Below, piece by piece: positions 46,790 through 56,588 of a stretch of DNA of 64,000 nucleotides. Made by a program: the position numbers and the translations under genes. Within the stretch, counting starts at the first letter, position 1. Every line of letters begins with the position of its first letter. Below the pieces are notes generated by a model. It was not told where the DNA came from and made no database searches. It worked only from the letters and a program-made list of their open reading frames with translations. Source of the stretch: Rhododendron vialii (lineage: Eukaryota > Streptophyta > Magnoliopsida > Ericales > Ericaceae); NCBI RefSeq assembly GCF_030253575.1, contig NC_080564.1:8600501-8664500 (forward strand). The letters run 5' to 3'.

Positions 46790-48023
46790 CTTCAGATTGC
46801 GATGATCATGAATAACCCGTTTTAGCACGGGCCCTAATTTTATCAGGATCTATTTTAGATTGAGGGCGAACTAAGAAATCCAATGGCATGGCTTCAGGCC
46901 TAGAGGCTTGTTGTCTGGAAGTCCAGACGACTGCCTAGACTTCCTTTCCCTGTATTTCCCTCAAAAATTTCAGCATTCAAATTCGAACCATGGTGCAGAA
47001 CAAACGAATACCTAATCAAACTTGACTACCTAATTTGGCACAAACTAATTTTATTCAAACTTGACTGCCTAATTTGGCACAAACTAACTATATTTAATTA
47101 AGACAACTTACTGTGAAAACTCAGCCAAATCAAGATCATCATCTCTAGACTCCATTCCTGAAGCTTTATTTGCAGGCCTACAGAAAATAACCAAGAAATT
47201 CTACATGTAAGAGTAGTGTAAAATAGATACAACCATATCAACATTGCTCAGTCAAACATCAAATGGGTAAAGAAAATACCTTTTAGTAGTCAACTCTGAA
47301 GTTTATTCACTGAATGACCAAACATCAGGTGAGGATCGGTATTGTATATTATCTAACAGGAATGGTTTTGGCTTTCAAAGAAAAACTTAGATCAACATCA
47401 TTACATAACAGTTTCTTTTCGTTCTTTTCTTCAGTTCGGAAGACAAGCTTTGGTAAAAAACTTGGAGAACATGTCTTCATGTGAGCATCAATGTGGAAAC
47501 AAATTTTTACCGGCCATTTTGTCACCTTCCTACCATGTACTCTGGCATACAATACTGCAAACTTTTCAACCTACAAAGAGGAATGTGAAGATTGACTGAT
47601 AAATGGATGCCCAAGTGAAGAGAGAGTAAAAAATCAATTACCCATTTATCAACCCAATCTTTCGCAAGTTTTTTGTTCATAGTTAACAGACAAGCCAGAA
47701 GCATGACTGATGTGCAACCACTGCCACATAACCTGAACCCTAACCTTCCCAAGACCACTCTTCTTCAGTTGTTCTCTTCTCTCGAAATGCTCTAGATCAA
47801 TTAGAAACTGCATGAAATACACAACAAATCAGTGACAACATAATCTCCATAAAGGAACAACAACAATTCCAAATATCCCACTAGAGGACATACATCAGTT
47901 AAGATCTTCAATATTGCTGCACGGATGTTTATATTTGGTAAGCTTCCATCTGGAAGGGGTTCAAGCCAATTTTTTAGCAGGGTTAATACTCCATGATCTA
48001 GGAATTATGGTTGAAGTTGTTTC
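46790..48023 (-). pseudogene. IWS1/Spn1-like transcription elongation factor, partial and broken
   Basis: Minus-strand exon-like pieces in gene order. 48023-47894: FLDHGVLTLLKNWLEPLPDG then SLPNINIRAAILKILTD, ending at a GT donor, with an in-frame TAA just before FLDHG. 47807-47642: LIDLEHFERREQLKKSGLGK, then a frame change before MNKKLAKDWVDKW and a donor. 47177-47112: PANKASGMESRDDDLDLAEF. 46949-46790: QASRPEAMPLDFLVRPQSKI then DPDKIRARAK, with a frame change after it. These are the TFIIS N-terminal-like (TND) domain and C-terminal stretches of plant IWS1, which binds Spt6 and RNA polymerase II during elongation. The N-terminus, the exon between DKW and PANK, and the final residues are missing. 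It lies inside the Helitron, so it is a captured, non-functional fragment. Confidence 0.8.
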
Positions 48024-48599
48024 CTACACCAAAATAATTGAAACACGAAATGAAAATAAGAACTGCAGTTAAAAGGGGGATTATCAAAGGACACAGGACA
48101 CATGCAACACGAAAATACAAAAAACAAATGGCAAATCAAAAATACCTGCTCTTATTGCAAAATCGAAAATACCCAGAGCCTTCATGAAATGAGGAAACGA
48201 CACATGCAACATAAATACAATACAAAAAAGAATTGTAAAATGAAAAACTCCTACTCTAAATAACTCTACTCGCACAAATCAAACACATAAACCACAAAAT
48301 TAGAAATCAGGAAAAGGAAGAAACGAAGCAACCTCATAATCGGAAGAACTAAAGCCTAAACTACAGCAACCCCAAAGCAAACCCAAAATGGAAAGAACAA
48401 CTCCCAAAACACCGACCAGATCCGAGAACCAACAATTCTCAAACCTGCGTGAACAAATGACTGTAAGCAAACCCCTCTCTCTTTTCTCTTATGATGATGT
48501 ATAAACCATTCCACCCAAATTAAGCAATCCACCCCCTTATGCCACGTAGCCCACTAAGTGACAAAAGGAAAATGACCATTTCACGCAGCATAAGAAGAA

Positions 48600-48910
48600 G
48601 AGAAATCAACAATAGAAACTTGCAATTTCTGACCTAGGGTTTAAGATTTGATAGTAGAATTGTCCAGCCGGAGCTTATGGCTGGTGGGTGAGATGACCGG
48701 CCTCCGTGACGAGGAAGCTATGGCTGATGGCCAAGAGAAGACCAGCGTCTCTCTCTCTCTCTCTCTCTCTCTGTTTTTTCTCTAAACCCGTGGAAGAAAA
48801 GAAGAATGGGAGGCCGAAGAAAAGAAGGATGAGGCGGAGCAAACAAATTGATATCGTTAAAAGACGAAATTACCCTATTCTACAAAAATCAGTGGCTTCC
48901 CAATGAAGAG
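48600..48910 (-). other. Leader-like segment with (CT)n inside the Helitron
   Basis: On the minus strand, gaagaaa/tcttct-rich DNA and a CT/GA repeat (plus 48751-48772) precede aaaccctaggtcagaaattg, which looks like a plant 5' leader. It may be the captured 5' region of a gene, but no coding exon is recognised. Confidence 0.25.
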
Positions 48911-48993
48911 GCAAAATTGTCCAAATTGGCAAAATATGTCTAGCGATTGAATTTAAGGAGAGTAAGGATATTACTGTAGATATTTATAGGTGA

Positions 48994-49590
48994 TAATTTA
49001 AGACACGGACTAAGCAAGTGGGGTCTTGATGATTGAGGACGGTCGACGATACTATTTGTCCCATACAAATGATTCGAACCGTTCATTAAATGTAAAATAT
49101 TTTTTTGAAGGTTTTCGCAAAAAATCAGCTTAATTTAATACCTATAGATGCTCAATAGCCAATCATCTAACTTTTCATTAACCTGAAATAAACATCTATA
49201 GATATCGGATTGAGCTGATTGTTCCTATGTAACCCTCAAAAAAATGTTTTACATTTAATCAACGGCTCAGATCATTTGTGTAAGGCCATTGGTAGGCCCT
49301 ACAAAAAAATCTGTGCACAATTTGGGCGTATAAAGTCTGCCTGTAGCAAGGTTCCTTATTTCTTTCCTACACGTTTGCGTAGGTGTACGAATTCCACATT
49401 AATACATTATGGAGGAGGGATTTAATTAATGGCTTAGCTCATTTGTATGAGACCAGTGGTGGGTCCCACAGAAAAATCTGTGCACAATTTATGTGTATAT
49501 AGTATGTGTGTAGCAGGGTTCCTCATTTCTTTCAGACACATTCACGTAGGTGTACGAATTCCACAATAATACATTATGGAGGAGGGACCG
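48994..49590. repeat. MYB-unit flank with foldback and 160-bp tandem duplication
   Basis: 49088-49257 is an imperfect palindrome (aaatgtaaaatatttttttg ... caaaaaaatgttttacattt). 49260-49424 and 49430-49590 are two diverged copies of a block containing aaaaatctgtgcacaattt and gtgtacgaattccaca...ttatggaggaggga. The latter also occurs inverted at 13260-13320 beside MYB copy 2. Confidence 0.65.
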
Positions 49591-50149
49591 GACACCACAT
49601 GACGACGACTAGAAACTTTCGGCTCATTCCTTACCAAAATTTCCAAAATTAATTGATTCCTTTTCACCTTCCATGCACCTAACCAGCATCGAAAATTATT
49701 TGAAAAACTAAAAAACTTATATCAGATTTATATTAAATACTTAGATCCTTCATTAGATTGAAATCAACATCAAAAATCATGTACGATTCTTCCGAAAACT
49801 TTAATCTAATATTTCAAATAAAAAATTGGGTTCAACTCTACAGTTGTTGAAGTCATTTTCTTCATTTTATTTGCTCCATTTGAGAATGTGGCGTTCTCCT
49901 TCTCTGGTATAGATATTAGGGAAATGCTATAATACATATCCCTTATTTGGGTATGTATCATATGCACTCCAAAAATGTTGTGATATATAGAGAAAATATT
50001 ACGAATGGTACTGCTAAATAGTTACGATTTTAGTATAAAAGTTACGAATGTAACAAAATGTTATGAATCATAATAAAAATATTACGAATCGTATTATTGA
50101 AAAGTTATGAGTTCTAAAACAAAATCAAGTTACAAAATACACTAAAATG
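49591..50149. other. Non-coding flank
   Basis: AT-rich. 49925-50205 has inverted pieces (aatacatatcccttatttgg and its rough reverse near 50190), perhaps a MITE, with several gttacgaat/gttatgaat repeats. No gene. Confidence 0.4.
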
Positions 50150-50600
50150 TTATGAATGAACCATATAATATGTGCATATGGTACACACTTTTAAGGAATA
50201 TGTATTATTGATGCAAAGTCCATAATGTTTCTTTTGCATCCCCAACTCTTTCCTACCTTTATCATTTCTTTTTTGCTTCGGACCCCCCTTTGTCGTCTTT
50301 GAAATGGGAGGGCAATCAACAAAATAATTTGTATCAATTCCATCATTAACATTGTCTTCAATCTCAATATTTTCCATTGCTACGGCCTATGAGATTTGGA
50401 TCATTCAACAGATGCATCTCTTTTCCACTTAATAATGCTTCACGATACCAGCGAGGTGATAGATAAGTCAGTGAAGTTCGGTAGCAATATTTGTGAAGAA
50501 ATAAACTTAGAATGTGACGACAAAAGATGCCCAAAATTCAAAGTGCATGCATGTACAGGTGGCCATCTCACCATCCCACAAGACCCAAGCAAAACCCATT
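50150..50600 (-). pseudogene. FAR1/FRS-like (MULE-derived) C-terminal fragment
   Basis: The minus-strand frame contains DCPPISKTTKGGPKQKRNDK then GRKELGMQKKHYGLC, resembling the DPPxSxTKGRxxxKRxKGGxExxxKKxxxCxxC stretch near the end of FAR1/FRS and related MULE transposase proteins. The rest of the zinc-binding motif is lost (ends CTICTYYMVHS). 50380-50600 may hold more of the coding region in broken frames. It is a small fragment; the family call is tentative. Confidence 0.45.
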
Positions 50601-51439
50601 ATTGAATGATTCTCGTCCAAAAGTCTCTTGGGGGCATGGTTTCAGTGTTGGTGACAATTAGAAGGGCTTAACTGAAAAGATCGATCGGAAAGCGACTCGT
50701 CCTCACGACCACATCTATAGATTCTATACCATATATTCTCTTTCCTACATGTAATTTTTTATTCATTTTTCTATACATTTTACGAGATACAATATATATA
50801 TATATATATAATTAATTAATTCGCTAAAAAATGAAACTAAGTTCAACCAATGACATAATAAGTACTCATTGAAACCGATATATTTTCATCAACTTTTTTT
50901 GTTTATTTATTGTTGGGAAGTTTTCCTAATTATTTTGCGAGAAAATGGAGTAAATTCTAAGAGGTATACGCGCCGATCCACAAAAATACAGGAGGACATA
51001 AAAAAATAAGAGTTCTCACAAATTTTTTTTTTTTTTGTCCCCTTACATCGAACAAGCAAAGCGCTAGTATGCTCTATGCACAAAAATGACAATGATTGTT
51101 CTTTTTTTACTTTTATTTGAAAAAAAAAGTCTTTTGAGGGTTTTTGGCCGATGATGCATTTATGCATCATGTAGGTTTTAATCAAATTTTTTTTTTTGGG
51201 GCAAATGCTAGCTTAGATATATTTTTGTGAACGAGAAAATGCAATTTTTGTGTGTGTAAAATATAAAATTTAAAATGGAATGGACAGATCTTTTTCTTTT
51301 AGTCTTTTATTTGTGAATATCGTCTCCTCTATTTTATTAAGCCTTGCTTAATTTGATCGATAAAAACAAACACTAAAATCATAAATGACAAAACTCCATC
51401 GATACTAAATATATCAAAGAAAAATAAAACGTCACAGTA
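50601..51439 (-). other. 3' flank of MYB copy 4
   Basis: Matches 24620-25060, 8230-8610 and the reverse of 12264-12990. An AT repeat (50790-50810) and poly-T tracts are present. No gene. The polyadenylation region of copy 4 should lie here, but no unambiguous signal stands out. Confidence 0.5.
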
Positions 51440-52197
51440 CTACTTGAGATCAGCTCCCAAAATATCCCAAAGGTCCATATTGTCTATTAAAAAGTCACTC
51501 CAATCACTCTGATCTTCTTGAACACAGTTGAAAGAATCCCTACCAGCTTCCTGCATACCTGATTTTTTCTTTTCGCCCCCACCCTCCATAATCGCTTTTT
51601 CATCGGTCCATGTTATCGTTCCTCTGTTAATATCAGGATCAGACAACATGTTATCCCACCACAATATTCCGTCATCATCTCCCGGTGAAGGAATTTGGAA
51701 TGGCTCGGAGAAATTTTCTTTCATCTGAGTTTTCTCCGTAATGATAGTTTTACCCCTCAGCCAAGATAGATTCTTTGAGAAGGTCCGAGGTCGAGGTCGT
51801 ATGACTTCGGTTTTCTCCACCGTGCTCTTGGTCATTTTCAATTTTTGTACATCTTCCCGAATTTGATCATTCAGTTTCTTGTGCAAATGGGTATTCCAGT
51901 AATTCTTGACATCATTCGATGTTCTTCCTGGAAGTCTACCCGCAATAAGCGACCATCTGTTTAAAGAGGACCAATTAATGTGGTGAATGTGAAACCGGAA
52001 AATGGCATATTGTGTTATAATAACGCTACGCCCACCGACTTGGGAGTCGGTGAACTTAGGGCTCTTCAACAAGAGTCCTAGAGCTAAAAATTAATTATGA
52101 TCCTGTATATAAAAATAATCAGAAAAATAAAATTTTTGCACCGGTTCAAACAAATTGAAAATTAGAACACTTAATGTTTCAACACGAAGGCATAAAA

Positions 52198-52252
<55 letters not shown>

Positions 52253-52767
52253 TTGCCTATTGCCAAGCAGCTTATGAAGCCTGACAATGAGATCAACTTC
52301 ATCTACAGCAAAATTCCCTTTCTTAATATTTGGCCTCAAGTAATTCAACCATCTCAGCCTACAACTTTTCCTGCATCTATTTAATCCTGTAATACAAAAC
52401 ACGAAAAGAATGCTCTTGCACATTTTTTTTTCCACGTAGAATTACTATCACATATGAAGTCTGTCTTTAGCTTAAATTAATTATTGAGTTTTTTTTTTTT
52501 TTGAACTTTCATTAGCTTTGCATGGTATTCGTCTTGACGGTAAAAGTATAATACAATAAAATTATCTCTAAAATCTTAACAAAAGTTAATTAGAAATAAC
52601 GCAAAACTAACAGCTTTTTTGGGATTCATTTATCCAAAAAACTGACCTGATTTGCGAGGGATTTGGTGCCAGTTCCCCTCTCCATGTTTCTCAACGCACT
52701 TCTTCAGAAGACAGTCTTCTTCCTCAGTCCAACCACCCTTTCTCACTCCTAATGGAACCGTCTCCAT
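51440..52767 (-). CDS. R2R3-MYB transcription factor, subgroup 6 anthocyanin activator type (copy 4, intact)
   Basis: CDS is complement(join(51440..51956, 52257..52386, 52647..52767)): 768 nt, 255 aa, introns of 300 and 260 bp. R2 begins at about residue 9 ([20 protein letters not shown]) and ends at [10 protein letters not shown] with the expected tryptophans. R3 follows ([20 protein letters not shown] to [11 protein letters not shown]). The bHLH-contact signature DL-x2-R-x3-L-x6-L-x3-R fits [20 protein letters not shown] exactly. RTSNDV stands where ANDV is usual, and RPRPRTF matches the subgroup 6 KPRPR(S/T)F motif. The C-terminus is acidic with Trp (ILWWDN, DWSDFL, DLWDIL), as in activation regions. 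Exon sizes (121, 130, 517) fit the family. Intron 1 is GT-AG; intron 2 starts with GC (AG/GCAAGC) and ends AG. The start ATG matches its paralogues. Known members act in the nucleus with bHLH and WD40 partners on anthocyanin biosynthesis genes. Expression and splicing are not shown by sequence. Confidence 0.88.
52200..52249. repeat. (GA)25 microsatellite in copy 4 intron 2
   Basis: A near-pure GA run on the plus strand, only seven bases from the exon 2 boundary; on the gene strand it is CT-rich DNA directly after the GC donor. Confidence 0.97.
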
Positions 52768-54538
52768 TTCTTTCCTTATTTATGCAAAGTCCTTAAAAAA
52801 CAAAGCGTACCCTCTGGAATTTATACACATGCAAAGTAAGCAAACACATCTGTTTCTGCATGTTTTAAATTCTGAGCCTCCAAAGACTAGTCATTGACGT
52901 GCATTTTCGCCCACCACTAAACTTGAAAACGAGAATTCGAATCTAGTGGACTTGGCTTGTCGGCAGTCCCCATAAGGGGACTGCACCTTGCAGTTGGCCA
53001 GATATTGGCTTGTACAGAGTTTATTTTCATGATCGGAATTGTTCATGTCGTAGAGTTCGTTGAGAACTTCAAGCATGTCAAAAATCATATTATCTTAACA
53101 CTGTTTAATTCTTGATCAGATCACATTTATGTTTCTGAAAATGGATATGGCCACACTGGATCAACCCATAACACTAGTTTAATAAAGCAAAAAGTCACTT
53201 CGATTAGGTATTAATAAGTATCTGATTGACATGAGTTTTAACGTGGTTAAAGTTTTCGACGAGCTCTACGACATGAATGGTTCCGATTGTGGAAATAACC
53301 TCGTTACAAGCCGATATCTAGCCAACTGAATGGTCCACTCCACATAAGGGAACCACCGACAAGCCAGATCGTGAATCTAAACCACACAGAGTAGCAATAG
53401 GAAGAGCTGTAAACCAGATATTCTAAATTCAAAACTTGATATATAACTTCATAGGCCAAGGTCACAAGAGAAAAATTTCTTGTGAATTTTCTCATGCCGG
53501 CATAGTAATATTACATGTTTTTACCGAATCAAAAAGGAGAGCAATCGAGTTACGCGTAAGCTTGCTTAGACTCTCTGACCCTCAAACCCAACAAAAAAAC
53601 GAAAGAGATAGCACTACAGTTGCTTATCTTTCTCGTATTTAATAAATCAACTAACAGTCCACGTCGATCATGTGATCCACGTCGATCAACTAACAGTTCG
53701 CCTTTCCAAAAAAAACAAAAAGTGGTCCAGTGCTTTTTACAGGTGGGATGGTTTCTGAAGCTTCGGAAGAACCGAGCGGCCACTTCACTTATTGCCGCTA
53801 TCTCCGCTCATAACTTAAGTGTCGGGTTGGTTTATGCACATAACGATTAATCCTTAGAGTCTAATTTCACCATGCACTTAGAGGAAGTCCAATTAAAATC
53901 AGAGTAAAGCTCCGTATAAAATAGCTCCAAAGAAATTGATAAATCATGAGAGGTTTCGTATATAAAATCTTAAGATGGAGAAAACTCCTACGTTCTATCC
54001 CTCCACGTCAACCTATTTTCGGGACCTCAGTTTCTTTGAAGTACTTGTGAAAGGAAATTCCCTCTTTTATTTTCCTGAAATTTTGCAAGTTACGGCCCGT
54101 TCCAGAACTCAAAATAAATCCTTATTTTTTTAAGAAGAAAATTTTAAGCTAAAAAATATGTGTTTACGCAAATAATTTCTTAGCAATATGAAAATTGTTT
54201 GATAGATCTCATTAAGATTTTTTGAACGGTACTTAAAATCAAAAAAAAGAATTCATTTACATGATTTTTTAGCTATAAAATGTGAAATAAGTATTTATTT
54301 TTTAAAAAAATATTATGTAAATATGAAATAAGTAGTCATCAATAAAGTAAAAATGTGAAATAAATAGTCATCAATAATGACACATCATCATCATGTGTCG
54401 TCGTTGTCAGGAAATCATTTTCGGTTTTGGAAACAGTTCCTCCGGATCTTTTTTTAATTACAGTATTTGACAACACATGTTGTCTTTGACAACGTACTAT
54501 TGGAATTGGACTATTTTGTACACACGCCTACAAAAATA
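52768..54538 (-). promoter_or_regulatory. Promoter and upstream region of intact MYB copy 4
   Basis: A TATA-like TATAAATT (complement of 52818-52825) lies about 51 bp before the ATG, close for a plant core promoter, so the leader would be very short. The CACGTG present in the leaders of copies 1 and 2 is absent here because about 40 bp are missing near 52795. A conserved block with ACGT (near 52898) is shared by all copies. 53740-53800 and 53830-53960 are paralogous to 9640-9700 and 9430-9600. No other gene is seen. Confidence 0.5.
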
Positions 54539-54892
54539 GGGAGGGAGGGGGCTGCTGTCGTTGCTGTGCTGGCCAAAACAACATTTTCCCGAGTCCAAAA
54601 ACTTGATCCAAAATGTTCATTTGAAAGATCTCATCTCTTATTATGGTCCTGCAAAAAATCAAGTCGATCGAGCCTCGATAACCTTGTGAACGAATCACTC
54701 TGTTTGCTTAATTTTTGGCTTAATATTTTGGACAAGTGATTCGTTCACAAGGATATCAAGGCTCGATCGAATTGATTTTTTGCAAGGTCATAGTAAGTAA
54801 TGAGATCTTTCAAGTGAACGTTTCGGATCAAGTTTTCGGGCTTAGGACAATATTGTTTTGGCTGGCACAGGACAGCAGCCCCCCTGCCTTCC
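54539..54892. mobile_element. Foldback MITE, unit D copy
   Basis: Paralogue of 5420-5785: ggctgctgt, gagtccaaaaacttgat and tcaagtcgatcgag, reversed on the right to end cagcagccccc. It was present before the unit duplicated. Confidence 0.65.
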
Positions 54893-55307
54893 AAAAGTAG
54901 CGGGTGAACATGCATTAGGCTTAACTGAGGCTAGCTCGTAAAACGTAATCTTTCTTGATGAGATAGTAAGTCTCCTACTTTAGATCACGGTTATAAATCG
55001 TGATTGAAAATTTAAAATGATCACGTACTAATTTATGATGGAAAATCTACGCTGATCTTTTCTTTACATCTACTAAACCATCTTGTCTTGGTGTTGCCAA
55101 GTTTCAAATCCATATACCATTGGTTGATTTTCCAAGCACTTACCACTAAATTAGCCAAGAACTTTTGCTATATTAGAAAAACAAAAAAATCTATACTTCT
55201 TAAGGTGAGAAAACTTTTCTTTTTCTTAAAATTTATTGAATTATTGAAATGCAATTAGCTTGATATTAAAATGTATAAAAAATACATACATACATACATA
55301 TATACAG
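54893..55307. other. Non-coding upstream DNA
   Basis: Paralogous to 5790-6136 throughout (tagatcacggttataaatcg, ttggttgattttccaa). Ends in an ACAT repeat. No gene. Confidence 0.5.
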
Positions 55308-55652
55308 TCAGGTTCCGGTGAGGGATCCCTTATTTTTTTAAAATGCGGGACTTTCCTTCCCGATTGAATTTCGATGATCCGAGCCGCTCAAAGTGATCAG
55401 AACGTGATTTTAAGGGTCCCCGCGAGAAATCAGCAAAAAAAATGACCGGGAAGGGCTTCATCCAAGCAGTTTTCATTGAATGGTTCAAAAAAAACTGCTC
55501 GGATGAAGCCCTTTCCGGTCATTTTTTTTGCTGATTTCTCGCGAGGACCCTTAAAATCACGTTCTGCACACATTGAACGGTTCGGATTTTCAAAATTTGA
55601 TCGGGAAATGAAAGTCCCGCATTTTAACAAAGTGAGGGATCCCTCACTTGAT
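55308..55652. mobile_element. Near-perfect foldback MITE
   Basis: Two arms of about 150 bp: gtgagggatcccttattttt, aatgcgggactttc, aacgtgattttaagggtccc, gaccgggaagggcttcatcc, then the mirror image ending gagggatccctcac. The loop is only about 30 bp. Absent from the equivalent place in unit A (6137-6190). A diverged copy is at 44858-45167. Confidence 0.85.
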
Positions 55653-55656
55653 AATT

Positions 55657-55689
<33 letters not shown>

Positions 55690-56430
55690 TGTTTGAATTT
55701 TTTTTAAAAAAATATGACAACAGATCTTTTGCCAATCAAAACTAGTTGTTAGTTGCCAAAGAATCTTTTTGTGGCGAAAAAATTAGTTTTAGTCGGTAAA
55801 TTTAGTCAACAATAGTGTTTTTTATATGGGATTTTTGTTTTCATGAAAATTATCAATCTGTAGATTGTAACATTATGGACAAACTTTAGATTTTCTATAA
55901 ACTAACCATTTCACATGTATTTTGTGTTTATATTGAATTTCAATTTCAATAGTGGCTTCCTAGCCAATTGGATTTTAATTCTTTTTAGACAAGGCTAAGC
56001 CAAAATGACATGATTGTTCTTTTATCTTATGTGTCAAACACTTGGAAGACATCCATAATGCTGTGTTTGGATTTGGATTTGAAATTTTTTTTGAAAAATA
56101 GTAAGAATAATAAGTGGAGAGATAGAGAGAAAAATGTTGAAAGTAGGGAGAATCTAAGAGGTATTTTTTGAAAAATACTTTTTGAAAAACAAAGATTTAG
56201 TTTCTAGTATAGACAACAAGAATTTCTACCATCTAAACAAAAAATTCAATATCTAAAATTAGGTTTCAACTTAAACTCCCGATTTTCGACAAGTGTTACT
56301 TGTGTACTATCAACCAAATATCAATAGACATATAAGTTCATCTAGCTTTATATCGCTAAGACTAGTAGTTAAAAAAATTAGGAACTTGAAAGTATCTAAA
56401 ATTTAGGATTAAATCTTTTATCTTGCTGCA
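55653..56430. other. Non-coding upstream DNA
   Basis: Starts with an AT repeat (55663-55689) and follows 6190-6860 closely. 56060-56195 is an insertion-like patch absent in unit A (ctgtgtttggatttggattt type). No gene. Confidence 0.45.
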
Positions 56431-56546
56431 TGTTAAGGAAATAGAGTCTCACATTGCTTGGTAGTGGCATGAGTAATGACTTAACAACATTTGGAATCTC
56501 TCCACTAATTGCCAATTGGTTGTGAGATGGATATAAAGTTTCTACA
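56431..56546 (+). mobile_element. Solo LTR of a TRIM-like element
   Basis: Starts TGTTAAGGAAATAGAGTCTC and contains tctccactaattgccaattggttgtgagatgg, close in style to the TRIM LTR at 20795 (tttgccaattggtttggagt). Unit A has the uninterrupted gctgcaagagtcag at about 6864. Flanks ctgca and ctaca are a possible imperfect duplication. The usual CA end is lost. Confidence 0.6.
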
Positions 56547-56588
56547 AGAGTCAGTCTTTTATCACGCCGCAAGAGTGAGGTCATTTTT

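Larger units (their letters stand above)
45345..48993 (-). mobile_element. Helitron carrying host gene fragments
   Basis: Minus-strand 3' end: hairpin CGTGC-TTT-GCACG (45361-45373) about a dozen bases before CTAGT (complement of 45345-45349), the classic Helitron terminus. A 5' end TCACCTATAAATATCTACAG starts at 48993 and is preceded by A, as for A/T insertion. The base after CTAGT is A, not the expected T. No RepHel helicase is seen, so it is non-autonomous. It contains broken IWS1-like exons with their introns (46790-48023) and a further unassigned fragment, fitting Helitron gene capture in genomic form. Confidence 0.65.

Noticed and set aside
52091..52435. 114-aa frame read as one protein across MYB copy 4 exon 2
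   Set aside because: Only the 130-nt exon 2 portion is MYB; the rest is intron translation including the CT repeat as poly-Ser-Leu.
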